Origin: Variovorax sp. 770b2
GTDB lineage: Bacteria; Pseudomonadota; Gammaproteobacteria; Burkholderiales; Burkholderiaceae_C
NCBI RefSeq assembly: GCF_900115685.1
Contig: NZ_FOXJ01000002.1
Coordinates: 620,001 to 684,000 of the forward strand
Reading direction: 5' to 3'
DNA length: 64,000 nt
Shown here: piece by piece, positions 10,324 to 20,832 of the stretch
How the letters are laid out: each line of letters starts with the position of its first letter
How positions within the stretch are numbered: the stretch's first letter is position 1
Notes under the pieces: model-generated
The model's database searches: none
What the model was told of the DNA's origin: nothing
Seen by the model: the letters and a program-made list of their open reading frames with translations, nothing else
Program-made: the position numbers and the translations under genes

Positions 10324-12441
10324 ATGCAGACCGCTGCGCCCCCTGTTTTTTCCGCTGCGCCAAAGACTCAGGCCGAACGCCTGGCCGCAGCGCTGGCCAC
10401 GCTCAACGACGACCAGCGCGCGGCGGTGGAGCACGGTGTCGGCGCTGCGGTGGCCGACGATCATCGCCCGCTGCTGGTGATTGCCGGCGCCGGCTCCGGC
10501 AAGACCAGCACGCTGGCGCACCGCGTGGCGCACCTGATCGCCGATGGCGTCGATCCGCAGCGCCTGCTGCTGCTGACCTTCTCGCGCCGCGCCGCGCAGG
10601 AAATGGAGCGCCGCGCGGGCCAGGTGCTGGCACGCGTGCTCGGGCTGAAGTCGGAACGGCCGCCCGCGCTGCCGTGGGCCGGCACCTTTCACGGCATCGG
10701 GGCGCGTTTGCTGCGCGAATACGCCGGGCAGATCGGCCTGGACGAGAACTTCACCATCCACGACCGCGGCGATGCCGAAGACCTGATGGGGCTGGTGCGC
10801 CACGAACTGGGCCTGTCCTCCACGGTGAACCGCTTCCCGCGCAAGGGCACGTGCCTGTCGATCTACTCGCGCTGCGTGAACACGCGCGCCCCGGTGGCCG
10901 AGGTGCTGAAGGAGGCCTTCCCGTGGTGCGGCGAATGGGAGGCGCAACTCAAGACGCTGTTTGGCGCCTACGTCCAGGCCAAGCAGCAGCAGAACGTGCT
11001 CGACTACGACGACCTGCTGCTCTACTGGGCCGAGATGGTCGGCGAGCCCGCGCTGGCCGAGGCCGTGGGCGCGCGCTTCGACCATGTGCTGGTCGACGAG
11101 TACCAGGACACCAACCTGCTGCAGGCCTCGATCCTCCTGGCGATGAAGCCCGACGGACGCGGCGTCACGGTGGTGGGGGACGACGCGCAATCGATCTACT
11201 CGTTCCGGGGCGCCACGGTGCGCAACATCCTCGACTTTCCGGCGCAGTTCAGCCAGGCCGCGCGGGTCGTCACGCTGGAGCGCAACTACCGCTCGACGCA
11301 GCCGATCCTCGATGTGTCGAACCGCGTGATCGCACAGGCGGCCGAGCGGCATGCCAAGACCCTCTGGACCGACAAGCCCTCCGCCGGTAAGCCGCAATTG
11401 GTGCTGGTGCCCGACGAGGCGGGGCAGGCGCGCTGGGTGGCCGACAAGGTGCTCGCGCACCGCGAAGGCGGGCTCGCGCTCAAGTCGCAGGCGGTGCTGT
11501 TTCGTACGTCGTCGCACAGTGCGGGGCTCGAACTGGAGCTGGCGCGCCGCAACATCCCGTTCGTGAAGTTCGGCGGCCTCAAGTTTCTCGAGGCCTCGCA
11601 CGTGAAGGACCTGCTCGCGGTGCTGCGCTTCGCCGAGAACCCGCGCGGGCGCATGGCGGGGTTTCGCGTCACGCAGCTGATCCCCGGCATCGGGCCCGTC
11701 ACCGGCACGCGGTTGCTCGACGCGATGGACCAGGCCGCCGATCCGGTCGCGGCTGTGCGCGACTTCGTGCCGCCGTCCGCGGCACGCGAGCAGTGGACGG
11801 GTTTTGCCGAGGCCTACGCCGCGTTGCGCGCGCCGTCGCTGGCATGGCCGGCCGATGTCGAACTGGCGATGGACTGGTACCTGCCGCACCTGGAGCGCCT
11901 CTACGAGGACACCTCCGGCGTGCGCCGCCAGGACGTGGAGCAGCTGGTGCGCCTTGCCGCGGGCTACGGCTCGCGCGAGCGCTTCCTGACCGAACTCACG
12001 CTCGATCCGCCCGAAGCCACGAGCGATCGCCCCGGCCCGCCGTTGCTGGACGAGGACTACCTGATCCTCTCCACCATCCATTCGGCCAAGGGCCAGGAGT
12101 GGAACTCGGTGCACGTGCTCAACGTGGTCGACGGTTGCCTGCCGGCCGACGTGGCGCAGGGCGCGCACGAACTCGAGGAAGAGCGGCGCCTGCTCTACGT
12201 CGCGATGACGCGGGCCCGCGACCACCTGCACCTGCTGGTGCCGCAGCGCTTCTACGTCACGCAGCAGGCGGTGCGGGGCGACCGGCACCTGTATGCGAAC
12301 CGCACGCGCTTCATCGCCGAATCGGATCTCGCGGGCTTCGAGCAGCAGACCTGGCCACCGCCGCCGGTACGCGCACCCGCGGTGCCACCGCCCACCGCCG
12401 TGATCGACCTGCGCAACCGCATGCGCGCGGCCTGGCGCTGA
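10324..12441 (+). CDS. ATP-dependent DNA helicase, UvrD/Rep family (SF1)
   Basis: This 705-residue superfamily 1 helicase has a full motif set: Walker A GAGSGKTST near residues 54-62, motif Ia LLLTFSRRAAQEM, and Walker B VDEYQDTN near 257-264. Motif III is GDDAQSIYSFRGA near 285, motif IV is NYRSTQPI, motif V is STIHSAKGQEW near 583, and motif VI is YVAMTRARDHL. It should unwind duplex DNA 3' to 5' in repair or replication restart. I chose the ATG at 10324 because the open frame upstream has no conserved sequence and the family starts about 25 residues before LNDDQRAAVEHG. It lacks the long C-terminal tail of classical UvrD (720 residues or more). Which paralogue (UvrD, Rep, PcrA-like) is not resolved. 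Confidence 0.88.
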   Translation: MQTAAPPVFSAAPKTQAERLAAALATLNDDQRAAVEHGVGAAVADDHRPLLVIAGAGSGKTSTLAHRVAHLIADGVDPQRLLLLTFSRRAAQEMERRAGQVLARVLGLKSERPPALPWAGTFHGIGARLLREYAGQIGLDENFTIHDRGDAEDLMGLVRHELGLSSTVNRFPRKGTCLSIYSRCVNTRAPVAEVLKEAFPWCGEWEAQLKTLFGAYVQAKQQQNVLDYDDLLLYWAEMVGEPALAEAVGARFDHVLVDEYQDTNLLQASILLAMKPDGRGVTVVGDDAQSIYSFRGATVRNILDFPAQFSQAARVVTLERNYRSTQPILDVSNRVIAQAAERHAKTLWTDKPSAGKPQLVLVPDEAGQARWVADKVLAHREGGLALKSQAVLFRTSSHSAGLELELARRNIPFVKFGGLKFLEASHVKDLLAVLRFAENPRGRMAGFRVTQLIPGIGPVTGTRLLDAMDQAADPVAAVRDFVPPSAAREQWTGFAEAYAALRAPSLAWPADVELAMDWYLPHLERLYEDTSGVRRQDVEQLVRLAAGYGSRERFLTELTLDPPEATSDRPGPPLLDEDYLILSTIHSAKGQEWNSVHVLNVVDGCLPADVAQGAHELEEERRLLYVAMTRARDHLHLLVPQRFYVTQQAVRGDRHLYANRTRFIAESDLAGFEQQTWPPPPVRAPAVPPPTAVIDLRNRMRAAWR

Positions 12442-12759
12442 AGCGGCCGGCCCTTCGCCCGGCAGGGTCACCGGGGGAAAAGCGCGTTGACACTTGCCGG
12501 CAAAGCGCCACGAAGGCGGGCCAACATGCGTGGGCAGCTATGGATTCAATAGCGGATCGAAGCAGGCTCCGCGAACGCCCGCCACCCGGAGAACCCAGGT
12601 ATTGCAATACCGTGACAGCTTGGGCATAGTGAATCGACCGACCCCTCTTTCTCCCCCTTCTTCTTCTCTCTCCCCGAACCGCCCCCCTCTGTTTCGCCGG
12701 CCACGCTCCATCCCGGAGCGGGGTCATTTCCCCAACCGTCAATTCTCAGGAGGTCATTC
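12442..12759 (+). other. 318-bp non-coding region and leader upstream of hpf
   Basis: No gene is visible here. It starts with a GC hairpin (GCCGGCCCTTCGCCCGGC) just after the helicase stop. In the middle is a promoter candidate at 12602-12630. From about 12640 there is a long pyrimidine-rich tract dominated by C and T with runs of TTCTTC. A small hairpin GCTCC/GGAGC lies at about 12708-12722, and a strong AGGAGG at 12748-12753 serves hpf. The untranslated leader would be about 120 nt long if the promoter is right. Confidence 0.5.
12602..12630 (+). promoter_or_regulatory. Candidate sigma-70 promoter for hpf-ptsN-hprK
   Basis: TTGCAA at 12602-12607 and CATAGT at 12625-12630 are separated by 17 bp. 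They match consensus at four of six bases each and lie in the gap before hpf. This is a pattern match only. Confidence 0.35.
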
Positions 12760-13089
12760 ATGAATTTGACGATCAGCGGTCATCACCTCGACGTCACCCC
12801 TGCCTTGCGCACCTACGTCACGAGCAAGCTGGACCGGATCACACGGCATTTCGACCAGGTGGTCGATGTGAAGGTGATCCTCACGGTGGAAAAGCAGAAG
12901 GAAAAGGAACGCCGCCAACGGGCGGAGTGCAACATTCACGTCAAGGGCAATGACATGTTCGCGGAGTCGAGCCACGCTGATCTCTACGCTGCGGTCGATG
13001 AACTGGTCGACAAGCTGGACCGCCAGGTGGTCCGCCACAAGGACCGCCTGCAGGACCACCATCACATGGCGCCCAAGCGCGTGATGTGA
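12760..13089 (+). CDS. hpf: Ribosome hibernation-promoting factor, short form
   Basis: This 109-residue protein has the S30AE / sigma-54-modulation fold. It binds the decoding centre of 30S subunits in slow growth and stabilises inactive 70S or 100S ribosomes. The N-terminus [20 protein letters not shown] and the basic helix [16 protein letters not shown] are typical, and the centre is very lysine-rich ([14 protein letters not shown]). Its length fits the short HPF class, without the C-terminal dimerisation domain of long HPF. AGGAGG stands seven bases before the ATG. It precedes ptsN and hprK, the usual proteobacterial neighbourhood, but rpoN, which normally comes first, is replaced here by the helicase gene. 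Confidence 0.92.
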   Translation: MNLTISGHHLDVTPALRTYVTSKLDRITRHFDQVVDVKVILTVEKQKEKERRQRAECNIHVKGNDMFAESSHADLYAAVDELVDKLDRQVVRHKDRLQDHHHMAPKRVM

Positions 13090-13127
13090 GCACCGGGCGA
13101 GGCCCCCTTGAGGCCCGCTCGCACCAC

Positions 13128-13156
13128 AGGCCGCCTTCGGGCGGCCTTTTGCTTTT
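13128..13156 (+). terminator. Rho-independent terminator after hpf
   Basis: A perfect 8-bp stem, AGGCCGCC at 13128-13135 with GGCGGCCT at 13140-13147, has a stable TTCG tetraloop and is followed by TTTGCTTTT. It should end much of the hpf transcript before ptsN. Confidence 0.88.
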
Positions 13157-13276
13157 CCGACCGTTGCCGTGGGGCTTTGGGGTTTCTGCCTGGTTTCTGC
13201 CCAGGGCAGCGAGGCCTCCGGGCAACATGTAAACAGAAAGTAGATAGGGGGACTGGGGGTTTTTACCAACCGGGTG

Positions 13277-13282
13277 CATAAT
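13277..13282 (+). promoter_or_regulatory. Candidate -10 box for ptsN
   Basis: CATAAT stands 21 bp upstream of the ptsN ATG and downstream of the hpf terminator. No convincing -35 hexamer is visible, so this is tentative. Confidence 0.3.
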
Positions 13283-13303
13283 CGCCCCCGCTCTGCCCCC
13301 ACC

Positions 13304-13771
13304 ATGAATCGCCTCGCGTCCATCCTGCCGCCCGCCCAAGTGCTTGTGAGCGTTGACGCTACCAGCAAGAAACGTGCTTTCGAAGAAGCTGGCCTTCTGT
13401 TCGAAAGCCTTCACGGCCTGGGACGCGCCCTGATCACCGACAGCCTGTTTGCGCGCGAGCGCCTCGGCTCCACGGGCCTCGGCCACGGCGTTGCCATTCC
13501 GCATGGCCGCATCAAGGGCCTGAAGGCGCCGATGGCCGCGGTGTTCCAGCTGGCCAATCCCATCGGGTTCGATGCCCCCGACGAGCAGCCCGTCGCCCTC
13601 CTGATCTTCCTGCTGGTGCCCGAAGCGGCCACGCAGAAGCACCTGGAAATCCTCTCTGAAATCGCCGAGCTGCTGAGCGATGCCAGCCTGCGCGAACAGA
13701 TCAAGTCCAGCACCGACGCGGCCGCGCTCCACGGCCTGATCGCCGGCTGGCAGTCGACCCAAGTCGCCTGA
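13304..13771 (+). CDS. ptsN: PTS IIA-Ntr regulatory protein
   Basis: This 155-residue PTS EIIA type-2 domain protein has the phosphorylatable histidine in GHGVAIPHGRIKG near residues 64-76. EIIA-Ntr receives phosphate from EI-Ntr and NPr and, in its dephospho form, controls potassium transport, stress responses and carbon/nitrogen balance. The start at ATG 13304 gives MNRLASILPPAQVLV; an in-frame ATG at 13274 would add ten unconserved residues. It follows the hpf terminator and precedes hprK by 96 bp. No sugar-PTS permease is visible nearby, which agrees with a purely regulatory phosphorelay. Confidence 0.9.
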   Translation: MNRLASILPPAQVLVSVDATSKKRAFEEAGLLFESLHGLGRALITDSLFARERLGSTGLGHGVAIPHGRIKGLKAPMAAVFQLANPIGFDAPDEQPVALLIFLLVPEAATQKHLEILSEIAELLSDASLREQIKSSTDAAALHGLIAGWQSTQVA

Positions 13772-13867
13772 GCGCATGCGTCGGCGTGCGCGGCTGCTGC
13801 TAAGCTGCGCGACACCTCCTGTCACTCTTCACTCCAATGACGGCGCCGAGCGCCGCCTCCTGAACGC

Positions 13868-14827
13868 ATGAAGCCGACCGTCATCAGCGCCGATGCCATG
13901 TTCGAGGAGTTCCGCGGGTCGCTCCGCTGGGAATGGCTCGCAGGGCTCGGAGCCTCGGAGCGCCAGTTCGATCCCGAGGTCATCAGCCGCGCCCAGTCGG
14001 CCGCCGACCTGGTCGGCTACCTCAACTACATCCACCCGTACCGCGTGCAGATCCTGGGCGCCCGCGAGGTGGCCTACCTGACGCGCGGCAGCCCCGACGA
14101 CTGCGCACGCCGCATCGCCCGCATCGTCACGCTGGAGCCGCCGATGCTGGTGCTGGCCGACGGCCAGGCGCCGCCCGATGAGCTGCTGTCGATCTGCGAG
14201 CGCGCCCAGCTGCCGCTTTTCGCCACGCGCGAATCGTCGGCTTTCGTCATCGACCTGCTGCGTGCCTACCTGTCCAAGCATTTCGCCGAGCGCACCTCGA
14301 TGCACGGCGTGTTCATGGACATCCTGGGCATGGGCGTGATGATCACGGGCGAGTCCGGCCTGGGCAAAAGCGAACTCGGCCTGGAGTTGATCTCGCGCGG
14401 CAATGGCCTGGTGGCCGACGATGCGGTCGACCTGTACCGCATCAACCAGAACACCATCGAGGGCCGCTGCCCCGACCTGCTGCTGAACCTGCTCGAAGTG
14501 CGGGGCATCGGCCTCCTGGACATCCGCGCGATCTTCGGCGAGACGGCGGTGCGCCGGAAGATGCGCCTGAAGCTCATCGTGCACCTGGTGCGGCGCGACA
14601 GCTTCGAGCGCGACTACGAGCGCATGCCCTCGGCACCGCTCACGCAGGACGTGCTGGGCATTCCGGTGCGCAAGGTCATCATCCAGGTGGTGGCGGGGCG
14701 CAACATCGCCGTGCTGGTCGAGGCGGCCGTGCGCAATTCGATCCTGCAGCTGCGGGGCATCGACACCTATGCGGATTTCGTGGCGCGCCACCACAAGGCG
14801 ATGGAAAGCGGGCGCGACGGCGACTGA
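13868..14827 (+). CDS. hprK: HPr kinase/phosphorylase
   Basis: This 319-residue bifunctional enzyme phosphorylates or dephosphorylates a serine of HPr. The C-terminal kinase half has the catalytic-region histidine in SMHGVFMD, Walker [12 protein letters not shown] near residues 161-171, and the [11 protein letters not shown] acid pair. The family signature [20 protein letters not shown] and a late [19 protein letters not shown] block follow. The N-terminal half is the less conserved DRTGG-like domain. In many HprK proteins the residue pair before LVADD is HG or HR; here it reads NG. It lies downstream of ptsN in the expected order and converges on fur across 22 bp. Confidence 0.92.
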   Translation: MKPTVISADAMFEEFRGSLRWEWLAGLGASERQFDPEVISRAQSAADLVGYLNYIHPYRVQILGAREVAYLTRGSPDDCARRIARIVTLEPPMLVLADGQAPPDELLSICERAQLPLFATRESSAFVIDLLRAYLSKHFAERTSMHGVFMDILGMGVMITGESGLGKSELGLELISRGNGLVADDAVDLYRINQNTIEGRCPDLLLNLLEVRGIGLLDIRAIFGETAVRRKMRLKLIVHLVRRDSFERDYERMPSAPLTQDVLGIPVRKVIIQVVAGRNIAVLVEAAVRNSILQLRGIDTYADFVARHHKAMESGRDGD

Positions 14828-14849
14828 CGCCGTCGTTTCGATCGACCGT

Positions 14850-15269
14850 TCAGCGCTTCTTTACGCAGTCGCCGCAGAGGCCGTAAAGCGACATGGCGTG
14901 GTCCTGCAGGATCCAGCCCTTGTCCTTGGAAATCATCTGCTGGCGGCGTTCGATCTCGGCGTCGTAGAACTCCTCGACCTTGCCGCACGAGGTGCAGATC
15001 AGGTGGTCGTGGTGCGTGCCCTCGTTGAGCTCGTAGACCGCCTTGCCGCTCTCGAAGTGGCTGCGCTCCAGGATGCCGGCCTGCTCGAACTGCGTCAGCA
15101 CCCGGTACACGGTGGCCAGGCCGATGTCGGAATGCTCGTTCAGCAGGACGCGAAACACGTCTTCGGCCGTCATGTGCCGCTGGCTGCCGGTCTGGAAGAT
15201 TTCCAGAATCTTCAGGCGTGGCAAGGTGGCCTTGAGGCCGGTATTCTTGAGTTCGTCGATATTGGCCAT
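14850..15269 (-). CDS. fur: Ferric uptake regulator
   Basis: This 139-residue Fe2+-responsive repressor has an N-terminal winged helix ([19 protein letters not shown], then [13 protein letters not shown] recognition region, residues 1-80). The C-terminal dimerisation and metal-binding half has the [16 protein letters not shown] ligand cluster and a second cysteine pair in LCGDC. It is divergent from bamE with 89 bp between starts, a widely conserved betaproteobacterial arrangement. A likely target in this window is the TonB-dependent receptor, which has a Fur-box-like site upstream. Confidence 0.95.
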   Translation of the reverse strand: MANIDELKNTGLKATLPRLKILEIFQTGSQRHMTAEDVFRVLLNEHSDIGLATVYRVLTQFEQAGILERSHFESGKAVYELNEGTHHDHLICTSCGKVEEFYDAEIERRQQMISKDKGWILQDHAMSLYGLCGDCVKKR

Positions 15270-15320
15270 TGATGGTTCCTGCGCCCTGTGCCGCGGTCAG
15301 GTCCTGAAAAGGTCAGCCGC

Positions 15321-15326
15321 TACAAT
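15321..15326 (+). promoter_or_regulatory. Candidate -10 box for bamE
   Basis: TACAAT lies 33 bp upstream of the bamE ATG in the fur-bamE divergent gap. The same CTACAAT context occurs before gshA. No clear -35 box is visible. Confidence 0.3.
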
Positions 15327-15358
15327 GGCCGATCATATCGCTACCCCCTTTTCCTCCC

Positions 15359-15913
15359 ATGCCTGCCATTCTCCAACGCCGTCCCTGGCTGCTGGCTGCT
15401 GCCGTCGCCGCGACGCTCTGCCTCGGTGCCTGCAGCGGTTTCAGCGATCGCACGCGGGGCGCGCTGTCCGCGGTCACGCCCTACAAGGTCGAAGTGGTCC
15501 AGGGCAACTTCGTGTCGAAGGAGCAGGTCGCGGCGCTCAAGCCCGGCATGTCCCGCCAGCAAGTGCGGGAAATCCTCGGGACTTCGCTGCTGAGCGACGT
15601 GTTCCACGCCAACCGCTGGGACTACGTGTTCACCATCCGCCGCCAGGGCGTGGAACCCCAGGAACGCCGCCTGACCGTGTTCTTCAACGGCGAGCTGATG
15701 GACCGCTTCGAAGGCGGCGAGATGCCCAGCGAAGAAGAATTCGTCGCCACGCTCGATACCCGCAAGAAGTCCGGCAAGGTGCCCCAGCTCGAGGCCACGG
15801 AAGACGAGCTCAAGAAATTCGCGCCGGCCAAGGACGAGAAAGCCGACGCCGCCGCATCGGCCTCCGTGCCGCCGCTGCCGGCCGCCTACCCCCCGCTCGA
15901 AGCTGCGCGCTGA
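15359..15913 (+). CDS. bamE: Outer-membrane assembly lipoprotein BamE (SmpA/OmlA)
   Basis: This 184-residue lipoprotein is an accessory subunit of the BAM complex that inserts beta-barrel proteins. A lipoprotein signal ends in LCLGAC, so Cys25 is the lipidated residue. The SmpA/OmlA domain follows at about residues 45-120, with LKPGMSRQQVREILGT and HANRWDYVFTIR, both family-typical. The last roughly 60 residues are charged, then alanine- and proline-rich, longer than in E. coli BamE (113 residues). It is divergent from fur and leads into dapB 100 bp later. Confidence 0.92.
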   Translation: MPAILQRRPWLLAAAVAATLCLGACSGFSDRTRGALSAVTPYKVEVVQGNFVSKEQVAALKPGMSRQQVREILGTSLLSDVFHANRWDYVFTIRRQGVEPQERRLTVFFNGELMDRFEGGEMPSEEEFVATLDTRKKSGKVPQLEATEDELKKFAPAKDEKADAAASASVPPLPAAYPPLEAAR

Positions 15914-16013
15914 GCGCAGCAGGAGCGGGCGGCGCCCGCCGAGTCAGGCGGCGTCCGTCCGGTGCCCTTCTTGGTTCCAGTGGCCTGCGGGCCATCCTGA
16001 AGACTGAATCCGC

Positions 16014-16871
16014 GTGACCGAACCTACCTCCTCTTCCTCCCCCTCTTCCTCCCTTTCGGCCACCCCCGCGCTGCGCCGCATCGCCATCGCCGGTGCCTCC
16101 GGCCGCATGGGCCACATGCTGATCGAGGCCGTGCGCAACGCCCCCGACTGCCGCCTGGCCGGCGCGCTCGACATCGCCGGCAGCGAAGCCATCGGCGCCG
16201 ACGCCGCGGCCTTCCTGGGCTTCACGAGCGGCGTGCCCATCGTGGCGGACCTGCGCACGGGCCTTGCGGATGCACAGGTGCTCATCGACTTCACCCGCCC
16301 CGAAGGCACGCTCGCGCACCTGGCGGTCTGCCGCGAACTCGGCGTGCAGGCGGTCATCGGCACCACCGGCTTCAGCGATGCGCAGAAGGCCGAGATCGCC
16401 GAGATCGCGAAAGACGTGGCGATCATGCTGGCCCCCAACATGAGCGTGGGCGTCAACGTCACCTTCAAGCTGCTCGAGATGGCCGCCAAGGCGATGTCGA
16501 CCGGCTACGACATCGAGATCATCGAGGCCCACCACCGCCACAAGGTCGATGCGCCCTCGGGCACCGCGCTCAAGATGGGCGAAGTCATCGCCGATGCGCT
16601 GGGCCGCGACCTGAAGGACTGCGCCGTCTATGCCCGCGAAGGCATCACCGGCGAGCGCGATCCCTCGACCATCGGCTTCTCGGCCATCCGCGGCGGCGAC
16701 ATCGTGGGCGACCATACCGTGCTCTTCGCCGGCATCGGCGAGCGCATCGAGATCACGCACAAGTCGTCCAGCCGCGTGACCTACGCACAGGGCGCGCTGC
16801 GCGCGGTGCGCTTCCTGGCCGGCCAGAAAGCGGGCCTGTTCGACATGTACGACGTGCTGGGTCTTCGCTAA
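16014..16871 (+). CDS. dapB: 4-hydroxy-tetrahydrodipicolinate reductase
   Basis: This 285-residue enzyme of the lysine/diaminopimelate pathway reduces the dehydratase product with NAD(P)H. The nucleotide-binding loop is [12 protein letters not shown] near residues 25-36. GTTGF and [11 protein letters not shown] mark the central fold, and the substrate-binding and catalytic block is [20 protein letters not shown] near 171-190. I used the GTG at 16014, which gives a serine-rich N-terminus of about 20 residues before the conserved fold; the next in-frame ATG lies inside the Rossmann fold. It precedes exbB by 9 bp, so the two are probably co-transcribed. Confidence 0.93.
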   Translation: MTEPTSSSSPSSSLSATPALRRIAIAGASGRMGHMLIEAVRNAPDCRLAGALDIAGSEAIGADAAAFLGFTSGVPIVADLRTGLADAQVLIDFTRPEGTLAHLAVCRELGVQAVIGTTGFSDAQKAEIAEIAKDVAIMLAPNMSVGVNVTFKLLEMAAKAMSTGYDIEIIEAHHRHKVDAPSGTALKMGEVIADALGRDLKDCAVYAREGITGERDPSTIGFSAIRGGDIVGDHTVLFAGIGERIEITHKSSSRVTYAQGALRAVRFLAGQKAGLFDMYDVLGLR

Positions 16872-16880
16872 GGGAAACCG

Positions 16881-17576
16881 ATGAGCGTGTTCCAACTGCT
16901 GACCCAGGGCGACGGCGTCAGCCGTTCGGTGGCGGCGCTGCTGCTGGCCATGTCGATCGCCAGCTGGGTCGTGATCCTCTGGAAGGCGTGGCTGCTGCGC
17001 GGCGGCACGCGCGACGTGCTGCGCGGCATCGCGGCGTTCTGGCAGTCGGCCACGCTGGCCGATGCCGAGCAGAAGCTCAAGGCATTCGACCGGGCCACGC
17101 TGGTGCTGCCGGCGGTCGTCGCCATCAAGAATGCGGCCGCTGTCGATGTCAGTGGAACGCTGGGTGCCACGGGCGACCGCAACCAGCGCCTGACGCGCGC
17201 CCTGCGCGATGCCCTGCACGCTGCGCTGCGGCGCCTCCAGGCCGGGCAGATTCTTCTCGCGACGGTCGGCGCCACCGCGCCCTTCGTCGGCCTCCTGGGC
17301 ACGGTCTGGGGCATCTACGGCGCGCTGGCGGGCATCGCGGGCCAGACCGGCGGCTTCACCATCGACAAGGTGGCCGGCCCGGTTGGCGAAGCGCTCGTCA
17401 TGACGGCCTTCGGCCTGGCGGTCGCCATTCCGGCCGTGCTGGCCTACAACGTGTTCGGCCGCGTCATCGGCCGCATCGAGGCCGAGCTCGAAGGCTTCGC
17501 GCACGACCTGCTCGGCAGCTTCGGCGAGGCGCCGGCACCGGCCGCACCGCCGCCGGCGCGGCCGATGCCCGTCTAA
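16881..17576 (+). CDS. exbB: MotA/TolQ/ExbB-family proton channel subunit
   Basis: This 231-residue inner-membrane protein has three hydrophobic segments, near residues 14-33, 118-142 and 170-192. The conserved block LATVGATAPFVGLLGTVWGI is diagnostic of ExbB/TolQ, and GPVGEALVMTAFGLAVAIPAV marks the third helix. With ExbD it should energise TonB using the proton gradient. No tonB or tolA gene is adjacent, so assignment to the Ton rather than the Tol system rests on the pairing with a short ExbD. The ATG at 16881 follows GGGAAACCG, and exbD begins 17 bp after its stop. Confidence 0.88.
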   Translation: MSVFQLLTQGDGVSRSVAALLLAMSIASWVVILWKAWLLRGGTRDVLRGIAAFWQSATLADAEQKLKAFDRATLVLPAVVAIKNAAAVDVSGTLGATGDRNQRLTRALRDALHAALRRLQAGQILLATVGATAPFVGLLGTVWGIYGALAGIAGQTGGFTIDKVAGPVGEALVMTAFGLAVAIPAVLAYNVFGRVIGRIEAELEGFAHDLLGSFGEAPAPAAPPPARPMPV

Positions 17577-17593
17577 ACAGGGAGCAGCGCGCC

Positions 17594-18064
17594 ATGGCCT
17601 TCGGACGCACTTCGCTCGGCAGCAGCGCCGCAGGCGGCGGGCGAGCCACGGGCGCCGGCGGGCAGCGACCGCTCTCGGACATCAACGTCACGCCGCTGGT
17701 CGACGTGATGCTGGTGCTGCTGGTGATCTTCATCATCACGGCGCCGCTGATGGCCAGCTCGATCAAGCTCGACCTGCCGCAGACCGATGCGGGCCAGCCC
17801 AACGACACGCCCAAGTTCGTGAGTCTCTCGGTCGATGCATCGGGCAAGGTCTTCCTGAACGACAAGCCCGTGACCGACGAAGAGCTGGCTGCCCAACTCG
17901 AGAAAGCCGCCGCGGACAGCAAGGACACCGAAATGCAACTGCGCGCCGACCAGACCGTGCCCTACGGCAAGGTGGTGGCGCTCATGGGCATCGCGAACAA
18001 GGCGGGGTTGAGCCGAATCGGTTTCGTGACAGAGGCTGAAGCAGCCGCCGAAAAGCCGCGCTGA
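17594..18064 (+). CDS. exbD: Biopolymer transport protein ExbD
   Basis: This 156-residue protein has the ExbD/TolR layout. A short cytoplasmic N-terminus ends in LSDINVTPLVD, and a single membrane helix MLVLLVIFIITAPLM near residues 36-50 contains the proton-carrying aspartate region at LVDVML. A periplasmic domain follows with VPYGKVVALMGIANKAGLSRIGF. It works with ExbB. The ATG at 17594 follows GGGAGCAGCGC. It converges on glgP, and the 140-bp gap is filled by a long inverted repeat. Confidence 0.9.
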   Translation: MAFGRTSLGSSAAGGGRATGAGGQRPLSDINVTPLVDVMLVLLVIFIITAPLMASSIKLDLPQTDAGQPNDTPKFVSLSVDASGKVFLNDKPVTDEELAAQLEKAAADSKDTEMQLRADQTVPYGKVVALMGIANKAGLSRIGFVTEAEAAAEKPR

Positions 18065-18075
18065 TCCTGGCTTTG

Positions 18076-18187
18076 CTCCTTCCCCCTCTGGGGGAAGGTG
18101 GGATGGGGGCAAGCGGCCTCTGAAAAGCCGCGGTGATTGTTACCCCGCCGTGTCCCCACCCCAGCCCTCCCCCAGAGGGGGAGGGAG
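18076..18187. repeat. Long imperfect inverted repeat between exbD and glgP
   Basis: The left arm at 18076-18109 (CTCCTTCCCCCTCTGGGGG...) and right arm at 18153-18187 (...CCCCCAGAGGGGGAGGGAG) are reverse complements with a few mismatches. Each arm also holds its own CCCCCTCTGGGGG-type palindrome. The loop contains a smaller GCGGC/GCCGC hairpin. It sits exactly between two converging genes and so can act as a two-way transcription stop, although no U-run follows either arm. Confidence 0.8.
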
Positions 18188-18205
18188 AAATACCGAAACG
18201 AAACC

Positions 18206-20689
<2,484 letters not shown>

Positions 20690-20742
20690 GGTGGGGCGCT
20701 CTGGTGTGAGTGGTTAGGGTTGCAGCCGCGGGATCTTCGCGA

Positions 20743-20832
20743 GAACACCGCGGAACCGGCTTTGCCGGGCCGCTGGCATTGCCTCCCGTGAGGGGGCTGG
20801 CGAAGCGACGCGAAGTGCGCGAAGACGGGGGG
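20743..20832 (+). repeat. Dispersed intergenic repeat, copy B
   Basis: It matches copy A in CGCGGAACCGGCTTTGCCGG, in GGCGAAGCGACGCGAAGTGC and in the closing GCGCGAAGACGGGGGG. The central variable part folds as CTCCCGTGAGGGGG. Read in the direction of the glg genes, it begins directly at the glgA stop codon and lies between glgA and glgP. Confidence 0.85.

Noticed and set aside
12640-12690. C/T-rich tract as a simple-sequence contingency locus
   Set aside because: No regular unit is repeated enough to slip; it looks like a pyrimidine-rich leader.
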